The position numbers and the translations under genes are program-made. From Butyrivibrio sp. VCD2006 (GTDB lineage Bacteria; Bacillota; Clostridia; Lachnospirales; Lachnospiraceae), in the NCBI RefSeq assembly GCF_000423925.1, contig NZ_AUIX01000001.1:186001-250000 (forward strand): 64,000 nt of DNA, written 5' to 3'. The notes below the pieces were generated by a model. It was not told the origin of the DNA. It did not search any database and saw only the letters and a program-made list of their open reading frames with translations. Positions 6,779-15,704 of this stretch are shown here, in pieces. The first letter of the stretch is position 1, and each line of letters begins with the position of its first letter.

Positions 6779-7261
6779 TTAATTATTATTTTCTTCTGAG
6801 TTCTTTTTCATAAGCTGCCTAAGGAACAGAGGCTGGAAAATAAATATCAGGAAAAATGCTACAACAAAGCAAATGCAACATGACTTTAGAAACATCGGAA
6901 CAAATGCTATCTGAGCCATTCCGCCGCTCTGTCTCATAGCCATATTATATGCCAGAGCCACCATTGCAATGGTAATTATCGGTGTATATATCACATCAGA
7001 GATAAGGCTCTCAACTACTCTTGTTGAAATCTTACCTCTTTCGAGGCCCCATTTGGCGCAAAGTATCCCGGTTATTTTACCGATAGGAATTACAATACCT
7101 ATTATCATACTTATTATGGCACTAAGAATAAAGCTGATAATAAATCCGGGAATCGTGAAGTGCCCTGAAGTGAGCGTACCCACAAGAGCAAGACAAAAGC
7201 TCATCAAAATGCCCATCCTTATGGCCATCTGTTTTCCGATCTTTCTCATCTGTTCTTCCAT
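6779..7261 (-). CDS. DUF2798-like membrane protein
   Basis: 160 residues with four hydrophobic segments (about 14-33, 38-60, 90-110 and 125-148) arranged as two similar halves, each a short basic stretch followed by a helix pair. This duplicated four-helix plan resembles DUF2798 proteins, whose function is unknown. GGAGGG lies 7 bp before the ATG, which fixes the start. It appears to be a single-gene unit 48 bp downstream of nudC on the same strand, so co-transcription with nudC is possible. Confidence 0.55.
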   Translation of the reverse strand: MEEQMRKIGKQMAIRMGILMSFCLALVGTLTSGHFTIPGFIISFILSAIISMIIGIVIPIGKITGILCAKWGLERGKISTRVVESLISDVIYTPIITIAMVALAYNMAMRQSGGMAQIAFVPMFLKSCCICFVVAFFLIFIFQPLFLRQLMKKNSEENNN

Positions 7262-7309
7262 ATGCTGACCCTCCGCTTTTTAGTTGTGTTGTCAGTGCAT
7301 CCTATTAAC

Positions 7310-8191
7310 TTATGAAAATTCCTCCGGGTGTTCTTTATAGTACATCATCATTGTGGCAGTAAGACTGAGGTTACTGTTTTCATCACCAATATCGTCTCTG
7401 TCTACCCACTCGGCTTTTGCAAGCTCTTCCTCATCCATCTTAATCTTGCCTTCGCCATCAAGTTCGCAATAATACCCAAGAAGCAGATTGGAATCGAATC
7501 CCCAGGGCTGGCTCGTAAAGTATCTTATATTCTTAACCTTGAGCCCAACCTCTTCCATTACTTCTCGTCTTACTGTGTCCTCTGCCGACTCTCCGATCTC
7601 GCAAAAACCTGCGATAAGTGCATTTCCCTTATATGCTCTTCCGGCATATTTAGTCATCAGTATTTTATTCTTATCGGTAACTCCGACTATAACTGCAGGG
7701 CAGATCTTTGGATAAATTATGTTTCCGCAGCGAGGGCACCTTAACGCTCTCTCCTTATCATGGATAACCGTCTCTCTTCCGCATCGTCCGCAAAATTTAT
7801 TATCGCGATACCACACATAGAGATGGTATGCCGTTATACCTGCAAAGCACAGATATCCAGGGTTTGCACCGCGAAGGACTCTTATATCCTCATAGCGATA
7901 CTGATGCTCCGGAGCCTTATCCTCGGAAATCTCAGAAATAAAAAAACCGTACTCTCTTTTAGGCATGAAAAACTTTGTACCATCTATCTCAAAGAGATAA
8001 ACCATCTCACTTTTATCGATGCCTATATCCCCTGCCTTGGGAAATCGTACCTCACCGTTTTCCTCAAATGTGCAAAGAAGCTCCCTTCCACGAAATGAAA
8101 AAACGTAGTCCTCCGGATCCGGAAGAATGGCCTTGTATTCATTATGAAATTCTTTAGGTGATATATCCTGAATCATATACTGATTGTACAT
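7310..8191 (-). CDS. nudC: NAD+ diphosphatase NudC (Nudix, zinc ribbon)
   Basis: 293 residues in the order typical of NudC: an N-terminal variable domain, a zinc ribbon with four cysteines (FCGRCG about 134-139; RCPRCGN about 153-159), then a Nudix domain. The Nudix box is complete (GFCEIGESAEDTVRREVMEEVG, about 200-221) and is followed by SQPWGFDSN, the variant of the SQPWPFPxS motif that marks NAD(H) specificity. The family splits NAD(H) to NMN(H) and AMP and removes NAD caps from RNA 5' ends. The third residue group of the motif differs slightly (GFDS for PFPxS), which I note without drawing a conclusion. The gene is divergent from the flavoprotein gene at 8278. Confidence 0.88.
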   Translation of the reverse strand: MYNQYMIQDISPKEFHNEYKAILPDPEDYVFSFRGRELLCTFEENGEVRFPKAGDIGIDKSEMVYLFEIDGTKFFMPKREYGFFISEISEDKAPEHQYRYEDIRVLRGANPGYLCFAGITAYHLYVWYRDNKFCGRCGRETVIHDKERALRCPRCGNIIYPKICPAVIVGVTDKNKILMTKYAGRAYKGNALIAGFCEIGESAEDTVRREVMEEVGLKVKNIRYFTSQPWGFDSNLLLGYYCELDGEGKIKMDEEELAKAEWVDRDDIGDENSNLSLTATMMMYYKEHPEEFS

Positions 8192-8213
8192 TATTTAAAT
8201 GTATAACGATAGC

Positions 8214-8242
8214 TTGTTTTTAAGAAATTTGCTAGTTATAAT
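8214..8242 (+). promoter_or_regulatory. Promoter of the PNPOx-like gene
   Basis: TTGTTT at 8214-8219, a 17-bp spacer and a perfect TATAAT at 8237-8242. It is placed 35 bp before the ATG at 8278. Confidence 0.7.
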
Positions 8243-8277
8243 ATATTTTATACAATTTAAATTCGAGGAGGTATATC

Positions 8278-8670
8278 ATGCAGGAAGTTTATGAGTTTTT
8301 AAAGAAATGTGGAACTTATTATCTGGCAACTGTTGATGGGGATCAGCCCAGAGTTCGTCCTTTCGGAACAGTAGATATTTTCGAAGATAAGCTCTATATC
8401 CAGACAGGAAAAGTTAAAGATGTTTCAAAACAAATCCAGGCAAATCCCAAGGTTGAGATTTGTGGTTTTGTAGAAGGTAAGTGGATCCGTGTTGCAGGAG
8501 AGCTTGTGCGCGACGACAGAATTGAGCCTAAAAAGCATATGCTTGATGCTTATCCTTCACTCCAAGGTATGTATTCTGCTGAAGATGACAACACAGAAGT
8601 TCTCTACTTCAAGAATGCAACAGCAACAATTTCTTCATTCACAGATGCACCCAAGGTAATCACATTCTGA
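8278..8670 (+). CDS. Pyridoxamine 5'-phosphate oxidase-family FMN protein
   Basis: 130 residues forming one FMN-binding split barrel. Landmarks are YYLATVDGDQPRVRPFG (about 14-30), the phosphate- and isoalloxazine-contacting strands (VRPFGTV; DKLYIQTGKVKDVSKQI), and a C-terminal ATISSF strand. These short stand-alone members are usually F420- or FMN-dependent reductases or heme/nitro-compound handling proteins; in a Firmicute FMN is the likely cofactor. The substrate cannot be told. GAGGAGG lies 7 bp before the ATG, it has its own promoter, and a bidirectional terminator follows, so it is monocistronic. Confidence 0.8.
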   Translation: MQEVYEFLKKCGTYYLATVDGDQPRVRPFGTVDIFEDKLYIQTGKVKDVSKQIQANPKVEICGFVEGKWIRVAGELVRDDRIEPKKHMLDAYPSLQGMYSAEDDNTEVLYFKNATATISSFTDAPKVITF

Positions 8671-8718
8671 TCAGATTATAAATAGCTAAATAATCAAAAT
8701 TTCAATTAAATAAAAAAT

Positions 8719-8766
8719 CTCCTGTGCAGTACGGCTAATAGCCAAATCCTGCACAGGAGTTTTTTA
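8719..8766. terminator. Bidirectional intrinsic terminator
   Basis: Perfect 11-bp stem CTCCTGTGCAG / CTGCACAGGAG, with A6 before and T6 after, shared by the convergent genes ending at 8670 (+) and 8764 (-). Confidence 0.92.
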
Positions 8767-9729
8767 TATTATTCCAAAAGATCTAAGCACAAACAACCAA
8801 AACGCAAGTGAAAATGAACATCCAAAGGTCGTCATCATGATGATACTGCTGCTAAGCGTTCCCTCATGTCCCATACTCTTAGCCATAATAAAACAGCTAA
8901 CGGTTGTAGCAGAGCCGAGCATTACAAGGATAGCCACTATCTGTTCTCCGGCAAATCCCATTCTTACAGCAATCGGCAGGAATACTCCTACCAGCGCAAA
9001 GAGCTTTATGAACGATGCAAGAAGCGCAGGCTTTATATTATTTAATGCCTTCTTGTACTCGAAGGTCGCTCCCATTGACATCAGCCCCAGCGGTGTCGCA
9101 AGTGCTCCTATATCCGATAGTATCCTTCCTATAACCCTTGGCTTAGGAATACCCACAAGGGACCAAAGTAAACCTGCAGCAATTCCTATGATAATCGGAT
9201 TTGTAATTATCCCTTTCAGGGTGCTTTTCATAAGTACTTTTCTATCTGTTCCCGCACTCGCATCTTCATTATCCGCGGTAAGCGTGAGAATAATTACAGC
9301 AAAAATGTTGTAAAATGGCACGCTTCCAAGAATCATGAGCGGTCCCATCCCTGTGGCCTCACTCCCATATATATTCCGTATGAAAGCAATTCCCAAAAGT
9401 GCTGCACTGCTTCTGTAGGCTCCCTGTATAAACTCACCTCTTCTTGCAGTGTCCTTGATTACAATTCTTGATAATAAGTAGATAAGCGCTATGCTTACTG
9501 CTGTGACGATAACGCAGAATGCTACGAACTTTCCATCCCAGGTCCCTGCAAAGTCCTGACCCGAGAGATCTTCGAATAACAAGACAGGCAGTGCCACCTT
9601 GAAAACAAACTTATTCATCCAGGCAGATGCTTTATCATCGATAAGTCCAAGCCTTCTAAAAACATTCCCAAGCACCATAAGCGCAAATATAGGTAATGTC
9701 GCATTTAAACTAAAAATCAGATTCTCCAT
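8764..9729 (-). CDS. AEC-family (auxin efflux carrier-like) permease
   Basis: 321 residues with ten predicted membrane helices in two inverted halves, the plan of the bacterial AEC family (MdcF, YwkB, MleP). Typical features are the N-terminal LPIFALMVLGNVFRRLG, a central charged loop (ADNEDASAGTDRK, about 152-164) and the GNxxxPLGLMSMG-like motif seen here as ATPLGLMSMGATFE (about 212-225). Bacterial members carry malate, malonate or other small carboxylates; the substrate is not readable. It is terminated downstream by a shared hairpin. The upstream gene (MerR-methyltransferase, 64 bp away, same strand) could regulate it, but that is only a positional guess. Confidence 0.8.
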   Translation of the reverse strand: MENLIFSLNATLPIFALMVLGNVFRRLGLIDDKASAWMNKFVFKVALPVLLFEDLSGQDFAGTWDGKFVAFCVIVTAVSIALIYLLSRIVIKDTARRGEFIQGAYRSSAALLGIAFIRNIYGSEATGMGPLMILGSVPFYNIFAVIILTLTADNEDASAGTDRKVLMKSTLKGIITNPIIIGIAAGLLWSLVGIPKPRVIGRILSDIGALATPLGLMSMGATFEYKKALNNIKPALLASFIKLFALVGVFLPIAVRMGFAGEQIVAILVMLGSATTVSCFIMAKSMGHEGTLSSSIIMMTTFGCSFSLAFWLFVLRSFGII

Positions 9730-9793
9730 GATGTCTTTGTCCTCCGCGCATTACCTATATTATATTTATTTATTTTAAAAAATAAACTGTATT

Positions 9794-10972
9794 TTATTTG
9801 TAGCAGTGATAGAAGGTACTATTGCATTCCAGAATAATATGTCCATCCCTCTCTATCCTTTTATCAAAAAATTCTATTATCTTTTCCTTATGGTCATTCA
9901 GATATTTTGCTGCCTGATCAAATCTCTTCAGCATGCGGTTAAAAAGTTCCTCGGAATCATCAAATCTAAGGGGACCGGGAAGTACAACAGGCACGACCTT
10001 TGAAAAATATTTTGAAAGCTGTCCTTCGAAAACGCTCTGCCTGTCATAAATACTCTTTCTCTTTTTAAGAGCAAATGACTTATCAAGTCCCATCTCATCA
10101 ATCAGCTTTTCCCAGAAATCATTTTCAGATCCGACTCCCAGATAGGTTACGGAAAAGAATCCGCCATCCGTAAGAACGTCCGCAACATTTTTCATAATAG
10201 CTTCCATATCGCTCATGTATGCCATGAAATAATGAGCCATTACCTTGGAATACTTCTTCTTTCTTATCTCCTTCCAGGTTTCTTCGTCCTCAAGATTACT
10301 AAAGTGCACCTGAATCTTCATATCATCCGGCACGGGTTCTCTGTTTTCGCGAAGGTCTTCGTCAAGATTGTCCGCCCAGCTCTCATGTATATCATATCCG
10401 TCAACGGTAAGATTTGCAGGCATTCTATCCCAGTTCTTCCTGTACAGGAGGCCATAGCTGATTCCAAGATCCAGTACTGTGTCGCTCTTCTCAAACTCCA
10501 TTGAGTCAAAAATCTTTTCATACCACTCTATTCCATCTGCGGCATGAGTCTCAGCATACCATCTTCTCTCATCCTGTCCCTGACTCATCTCCATTTTCTT
10601 GATCACATCGGCAACATCATCCCAGTCAGGATTTTCATCGATTCTTGCCAGAGCAACCTTGATACATTCAGCCGCTTTCTTCATTTCATAGATCTTGTTT
10701 TCCATAAGCTCCAGTTGCTTCTTTAGTGTTTCAGCTATGGATTCGTCATCGCCACTTTCAAGATTGCTCTTAATCTCCTCAAGACTAAATCCCACATGCT
10801 TTAAGGCAATGATTTTCTCAAGAATCATTAGCGAATTCTTATCGTATAACTTGTAATTGCCCTCAGAGTATCCAACCGGCTTAAGCAGGCCTTTTTCATC
10901 GTAAACCCTGAGCGTTTTCTGAGAGACCCCCGCCTCTCTTGCGATTTCACCTGATGTCATTTTATCTTTCAT
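9794..10972 (-). CDS. MerR-family regulator fused to a SAM-dependent methyltransferase-like domain
   Basis: 392 residues. Residues 5-75 are a MerR winged helix (SGEIAREAGVSQKTLRVYDEKGLLKP, then a LEKIIALKHVGFSLEEI wing). A coiled-coil dimer helix follows to about 125. From about 135 the protein resembles class I methyltransferases: TVLDLGISYG is a variant of the SAM-binding glycine motif, YDIHESW follows as the acidic strand-2 region, then VMAHYFMAYM and LTDGGFFSVTYLG. The glycine motif is weakened (DLGISYG instead of DxGxGxG), so it may bind an effector rather than catalyse. AAGGAG lies 6 bp before the ATG. Its targets are unknown; the nearby AEC permease is a candidate. Confidence 0.75.
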   Translation of the reverse strand: MKDKMTSGEIAREAGVSQKTLRVYDEKGLLKPVGYSEGNYKLYDKNSLMILEKIIALKHVGFSLEEIKSNLESGDDESIAETLKKQLELMENKIYEMKKAAECIKVALARIDENPDWDDVADVIKKMEMSQGQDERRWYAETHAADGIEWYEKIFDSMEFEKSDTVLDLGISYGLLYRKNWDRMPANLTVDGYDIHESWADNLDEDLRENREPVPDDMKIQVHFSNLEDEETWKEIRKKKYSKVMAHYFMAYMSDMEAIMKNVADVLTDGGFFSVTYLGVGSENDFWEKLIDEMGLDKSFALKKRKSIYDRQSVFEGQLSKYFSKVVPVVLPGPLRFDDSEELFNRMLKRFDQAAKYLNDHKEKIIEFFDKRIERDGHIILECNSTFYHCYK

Positions 10973-11103
10973 ACGCTTCTCCTTGTAAACAGTGTAATCT
11001 ATTATCTATTTTTTGCACATTCTCTTAAGCGCTTTTTTGAGATAATCCCATGATAAAGTTTGCCCCAGGGGCGAAGTCAACACTCTTTTTTAACGTTTTT
11101 TTG

Positions 11104-11137
11104 ACAACTCACCACAAAAAAATAACAACTCACCACA
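11104..11137 (+). promoter_or_regulatory. Tandem direct repeat, probable LytTR-regulator operator
   Basis: ACAACTCACCACA occurs twice, exactly, at 11104-11116 and 11125-11137, with starts 21 bp apart. Two direct repeats about two helical turns apart are how LytTR response regulators (AgrA, ComE) bind DNA, and ACAACTCAC resembles their ACANTTNAG half-site. A LytTR regulator is encoded in the operon that follows. Confidence 0.65.
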
Positions 11138-11207
11138 GATTCCACAAATCAATAATTCTGCATGTTAATCTTTTTTCCAACAATAAAATATTACTATGGA
11201 GGGAAAA

Positions 11208-13211
11208 ATGGGGAAACTAAAGAAAATAACAGCTCTTTGCACCGCTCTGTCACTTATTGCGGGATGCGGAGTCACTGCTTCTTTGCCGGAAGATACCACT
11301 GACGAAGCAGAAGAAAAAGTGGAACAGGAAACTCCTGCCCGTGCACAGGATGATTTCTACAGATACATAAATGAAGACGTGCTAAAAAAGCTCAGCTTCA
11401 GACCCGGAGAAGTGTCAAGCTCAGGCGCTTTTGATCAAAAGATAATTGAGGATCAGGTAAAGGGCGTTGTCAGCGAAGTAGCTTCTGGCAGCGGATATGA
11501 AAAAGGCACTGAGGAAGACATCATTAAAACCGCTTATGACCTTTATAGCGCCTATGACTTTGAAAGCAGCCCTGTTCCTACAGAGCTTGATGGTCTGCTA
11601 AGGGAGATAAATGATGCTTCATCTGTGGATGAGCTTCTGAAAATTGACGCAAAGCTCCAGACAGATTACAACATCACAAACCTTTTTAACATCAACATTG
11701 ATTCAAACTATTTTTCACCGGAGGATATGATACTTGTTTTCCAGCAGTATCATGACTTCATGGGTGTCAACTTTACTACTCTTGAGGATACATATTCCCC
11801 TCTTAATTCTGTCAAAAAAAGTGCCAGCGCATACTACAGCGCTCTTGGGCATGACAAGGATATCTCAGATGAAGTGGGAACAGAACTGGGTCACATAGCA
11901 ATGGATATTTATAACAGTACAGATCAAGAATTACTGCATGCCGATATGACCTACAATTACTTCAAGATCTATTCACTTGATGAAATGCAGGGGATTCTCC
12001 CTTCCGTGGATTTGGTGAAATACATTGAAAATCTGGGCATAGACTCTCAGTACTGTGGTGAGTTTGCAGTTTATGATCCCGCTCAGCTTGAAAGTCTTGG
12101 CAAAATACTAACTGAGGATAACCTTGAAGCCTTAAAGGCCTGGAAGATGGCGTCCCTTGGTTCGATGTATCAAAAATTTATAGCAAACGGCTATGATGCA
12201 CTAAAAGACCTTGTAATCATTGATTATGATCCAAGAGAAACCCAGATAATAAATGAAATCTATAACAGTTTTCCTGCAGAAACAGATCCTATCTATGTAG
12301 AGAAATACTATTCAGACGAAGCGGACAACGCACTAATTTCCCTGTGCGATAGGATAAAGACCGAGTACAGAGTACTCATTAGCGGTGCCGACTGGCTAAA
12401 CGAAGCTACCAGACAGGGCCTTTTAAATAAGCTCGAAAAAATCGAGTATGTCACAGGAGCTGATAGCGTACGCCATGATGCCTCTGAATATGCGAGTTTA
12501 CCTGCAGACAACTATTTTGAATACTTCCTTTCCTATAAGAAAAAGAAATTTCAGGAAAAGATTGAACTCCTTAAAAATGGGATTCCGAGGGATAAGGTGC
12601 TCATGAACATGCAGACCTTTAACGCCTGCTATAATCCCTCCCTCAACAACATCACCATTACAGTAGCCATCATGAACGGTGCTTTCTTCGATCTGAATGC
12701 AGATTTTTACACAAATCTCGGAGGCATCGGAATGGTAATCGCCCATGAGATGGGACACGGCTTTGACAATAGCGGCGTCCTCTTTGACGAAAACGGCAAA
12801 TATAATCCCGGCTGGGTTGGCGCTGAGGATACAGCAGCTCTTGAAAAGAGAAACAGCCAGGCAGTCGACTATTTTGAAGATAACTTCACAGTTTTACATG
12901 TTTACCATGTGGACGGAGAACAGACGCTTGGAGAAAACTATGCAGACCTTGGTGCAATGGAATGCATATCTTCCATTCCGGAGACTGACGAGCAGAGAAA
13001 GCTTCTGTTTGAAAACTATGCGAGGATATGGTGCACTAAAAAATCTGAGGACAGCGTTATAAGTCAGATCGATGAAGACGTGCACAGCCCTGAAGTAATA
13101 AGAGTAAATGCCATTCTTTCTACCGTGAATTCCTTTTACGAAACCTACGGCCTCAAAGAAGGCGATGGCATGTTTATACCTGCAGAAAAACGAATTTCAA
13201 GATGGCATTAA
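11208..13211 (+). CDS. M13 (neprilysin/PepO-like) zinc metallopeptidase lipoprotein
   Basis: 667 residues. The N-terminus is a lipoprotein signal (KKITALCTALSLIAGC), giving Cys at about residue 19 and surface anchoring. The zinc site is complete: HEMGH with H513, E514 and H517, and GENYAD at 575-580 supplying the third zinc ligand (E576) and the catalytic aspartate. NACYNPSLNNITI matches the substrate-backbone NAYY-type motif. M13 enzymes cleave small peptides, generally below about 40 residues. An ATG at 11196 overlaps the GGAGGG ribosome site, so the start is the ATG at 11208, 4-5 bp after it. The ABC permease starts 12 bp downstream. The context suggests handling of an extracellular peptide. 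Confidence 0.88.
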   Translation: MGKLKKITALCTALSLIAGCGVTASLPEDTTDEAEEKVEQETPARAQDDFYRYINEDVLKKLSFRPGEVSSSGAFDQKIIEDQVKGVVSEVASGSGYEKGTEEDIIKTAYDLYSAYDFESSPVPTELDGLLREINDASSVDELLKIDAKLQTDYNITNLFNINIDSNYFSPEDMILVFQQYHDFMGVNFTTLEDTYSPLNSVKKSASAYYSALGHDKDISDEVGTELGHIAMDIYNSTDQELLHADMTYNYFKIYSLDEMQGILPSVDLVKYIENLGIDSQYCGEFAVYDPAQLESLGKILTEDNLEALKAWKMASLGSMYQKFIANGYDALKDLVIIDYDPRETQIINEIYNSFPAETDPIYVEKYYSDEADNALISLCDRIKTEYRVLISGADWLNEATRQGLLNKLEKIEYVTGADSVRHDASEYASLPADNYFEYFLSYKKKKFQEKIELLKNGIPRDKVLMNMQTFNACYNPSLNNITITVAIMNGAFFDLNADFYTNLGGIGMVIAHEMGHGFDNSGVLFDENGKYNPGWVGAEDTAALEKRNSQAVDYFEDNFTVLHVYHVDGEQTLGENYADLGAMECISSIPETDEQRKLLFENYARIWCTKKSEDSVISQIDEDVHSPEVIRVNAILSTVNSFYETYGLKEGDGMFIPAEKRISRWH

Positions 13212-13223
13212 GGAAGGTATGAT

Positions 13224-15686
13224 ATGAATATAATTCTAAAGACAACTCTAAAAAACACATTCGGAAAACCATTAAGAACTCTGCTTGTTGTTTTCTCAAT
13301 ATTTATCTGCACTTTTATGGCACTTTTCACCTTCGATATTATGAAAACATCAACTGATCTCATAGAAAATATGCTGAGTGAATCTAAGGGAGCAGCAGAT
13401 ATGTCCGTTGACATGAATCTTGTGGATACCGACAGGATTCCGGAGGACTTCCCGGAATATAGCGGTCTCATAATCAGAGATTTCTATGAGTCATTTTCAA
13501 ATGACATCGAAGGAGAATATGCCTACGTTACTATGGACCAGCTCGCAATAAGTGCTACAGATCCGGCCGGAGCTATGGCTATGGGATATCTCGATACAGA
13601 TAAGCTCGGCGATAACGAAGCAATCATCACCGATTCCTTTGCCAAGGAAAAAGGCTACAAGGAAGGTGATAAATTCACAGTCCACGATATGGCAAAAAAT
13701 CCCCATAAGCTTACCATTGTTAAGATTGTGGAGGAGGACGTCAAAAGCATTTTAAGAAGAGGCAATCATGCAACCGTAAACAATGCAACCGGCGACATTC
13801 TTTGCTGTAACAAGCCCATTTCCGGAAGTATCATGATAGACCTCAAGGATAATGATCTTATTGACGATGCTTACGATATGCTTGTGGATGATTTCGGAAA
13901 AGAGAATGTTTATAAGTATTCTCTAAATGAAGATAGTAAGGATGTTCTTGGTCAGCTCTTTAGCTTTTTATTCCTGCTTTTTGCCATTACCTTCCTTCTT
14001 CTCATATTTATCACATTCTCAATATGTGACAGGATTGTAGGCGAAAGAATGTCCTTTATCGGAACACTAAGAAGCCTTGGATTAAGCTCAGGAACTACTG
14101 CAGTTGTGCTTCTTTTGGAAAATGTAACCTACGCTCTTTTTGGAAGCATCCCGGGAACCCTGCTCTATCTTGGAATCAGAAGCCCCATGTATGCGACAGT
14201 TTTCAATCCTGAGACACTTGGTAACATAAAAATTACGATTCCCGAAGTATCTCCGGCTCTCGTTATCACCGTTATTTTGTCAGCAATTCTTATTGAATGC
14301 CTTGTTCCGTTAAAATCCGTACTGAAGGCACTTAACACCTCCATTAGGGATATCATTTTTGATAACCGCGATACTGCTTACAAAATGCATAAGTCTTCTA
14401 TTGTAGTAGGAACAGTAATGGCCATACTGGCTGTGATAACAGCCTTCTTTTCCGGAAATCTTCTGGGAGCAGCGATCTGCCTTATTGCATCAGTTATGGC
14501 CCTCGCTTTTCTGTTCCCTCTGATTTTAAAAACCGTTTCAAAGCTCATTGGTAAGCTAGCGAGAAAGAGCGGTCACGAAAAGCTAAGACTTGCATCAATC
14601 GAAGCCATATCACGAAAGAGCACCGTAGGAAGCGGCGTTTTATGCGCTACCTCAGCTGCGATGTGCGTGATCATTTATATAATCTCAATGTCAATGATGG
14701 GAACCTACAACACCGAATCCTATGACTGTGATGTAGTAGTTACCTGCGCAGCAAAGGCCAGTAAGCTTTCATTTGTAGAGCACATGGACAATATAACCGA
14801 TACAGAATTCGTTTATGGTCATATGGATTCTTTAGGTATTGAAGGCGAAGACAAACTAAAAATCGGAATGGTCTTCGGAATGCCTGAGAATGGCTTTAGA
14901 TTCTATCACGCAATCGGTGATCTTCCGAATACCCTGGAGGAAGGAACTATATGCTTGGAAAGCGGATGGGCAAAACGTCGTGGCTATAACATTGGTGACC
15001 AGATAACTCTTACCTTTGATAAGGAAGGTGTATTCCCGATAGAAAAGACATTTTCTGTTGCCTCATTTTTCAAGATAAGTCCTTATGACGGTTTAAAGAA
15101 TCCGTTTGTAGTATCGCTGCATGATTACAAGAGTATTTACCACGATAATCCCAAAGAACTTCTGGTGCGAACAAGCACACCTGAAGAAACAGCAAAGCTC
15201 ATTGAAAGCTATGCCGGAAGCTCTGTTTCTGCTGCAAAGACAAAACAGGAGATCATCGACGCTTACAACAAAGATGTTTCTTCCTCAGTTATGGTTTATA
15301 ACATCATAATCATAGTTGCCCTTGCCATGACCTGTATCGGAATTATCAACAATCAGATAATCGGCTTTGAAGGACGAAAGAAAGAATGTGCTGTCATGCT
15401 TTCCACATCTATGAGCAACAGAACCCTTTCAGGAATATTGTTTAAGGAGATTCTGATAACCTCCTTAACCTCCGCAACCGCAGGCTGCGTCCTTGGAACT
15501 CTACTGACCTTAGTTCTGAAAAAAGCCACTGAGAGCGCGGAAATACTGGTACTTAACATAGATATTAACCCTAAGACAATATTTACACTGTGGATATCAA
15601 TGACTGCCCTGTTTGCACTGACCGTGCTTTTCCCCATCAGGAACCTTCGAAAAATGAAACTGTCAGAGCAGATTAAATATGAATAA
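13224..15686 (+). CDS. FtsX/MacB-type ABC transporter permease
   Basis: 820 residues with the two-module plan of long FtsX permeases in Firmicutes. An N-terminal helix (about 17-38) leads to a first extracytoplasmic region of about 200 residues, then a cluster of helices (about 245-385 and 390-445), a second anchor near 485-505, a second extracytoplasmic region, and a final helix cluster (about 690-815). The last cluster carries the FtsX pattern NQIIGFEGRKKECAVMLSTSMS. Such permeases work with a LolD/MacB-type ATPase, which is the next gene (18 bp away), and expel or resist peptides and lipids rather than import. Both belong to the operon with the M13 peptidase and a two-component system. Confidence 0.87.
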   Translation: MNIILKTTLKNTFGKPLRTLLVVFSIFICTFMALFTFDIMKTSTDLIENMLSESKGAADMSVDMNLVDTDRIPEDFPEYSGLIIRDFYESFSNDIEGEYAYVTMDQLAISATDPAGAMAMGYLDTDKLGDNEAIITDSFAKEKGYKEGDKFTVHDMAKNPHKLTIVKIVEEDVKSILRRGNHATVNNATGDILCCNKPISGSIMIDLKDNDLIDDAYDMLVDDFGKENVYKYSLNEDSKDVLGQLFSFLFLLFAITFLLLIFITFSICDRIVGERMSFIGTLRSLGLSSGTTAVVLLLENVTYALFGSIPGTLLYLGIRSPMYATVFNPETLGNIKITIPEVSPALVITVILSAILIECLVPLKSVLKALNTSIRDIIFDNRDTAYKMHKSSIVVGTVMAILAVITAFFSGNLLGAAICLIASVMALAFLFPLILKTVSKLIGKLARKSGHEKLRLASIEAISRKSTVGSGVLCATSAAMCVIIYIISMSMMGTYNTESYDCDVVVTCAAKASKLSFVEHMDNITDTEFVYGHMDSLGIEGEDKLKIGMVFGMPENGFRFYHAIGDLPNTLEEGTICLESGWAKRRGYNIGDQITLTFDKEGVFPIEKTFSVASFFKISPYDGLKNPFVVSLHDYKSIYHDNPKELLVRTSTPEETAKLIESYAGSSVSAAKTKQEIIDAYNKDVSSSVMVYNIIIIVALAMTCIGIINNQIIGFEGRKKECAVMLSTSMSNRTLSGILFKEILITSLTSATAGCVLGTLLTLVLKKATESAEILVLNIDINPKTIFTLWISMTALFALTVLFPIRNLRKMKLSEQIKYE

Positions 15687-15704
15687 TGTGAGGAGATAAA
15701 CGAT

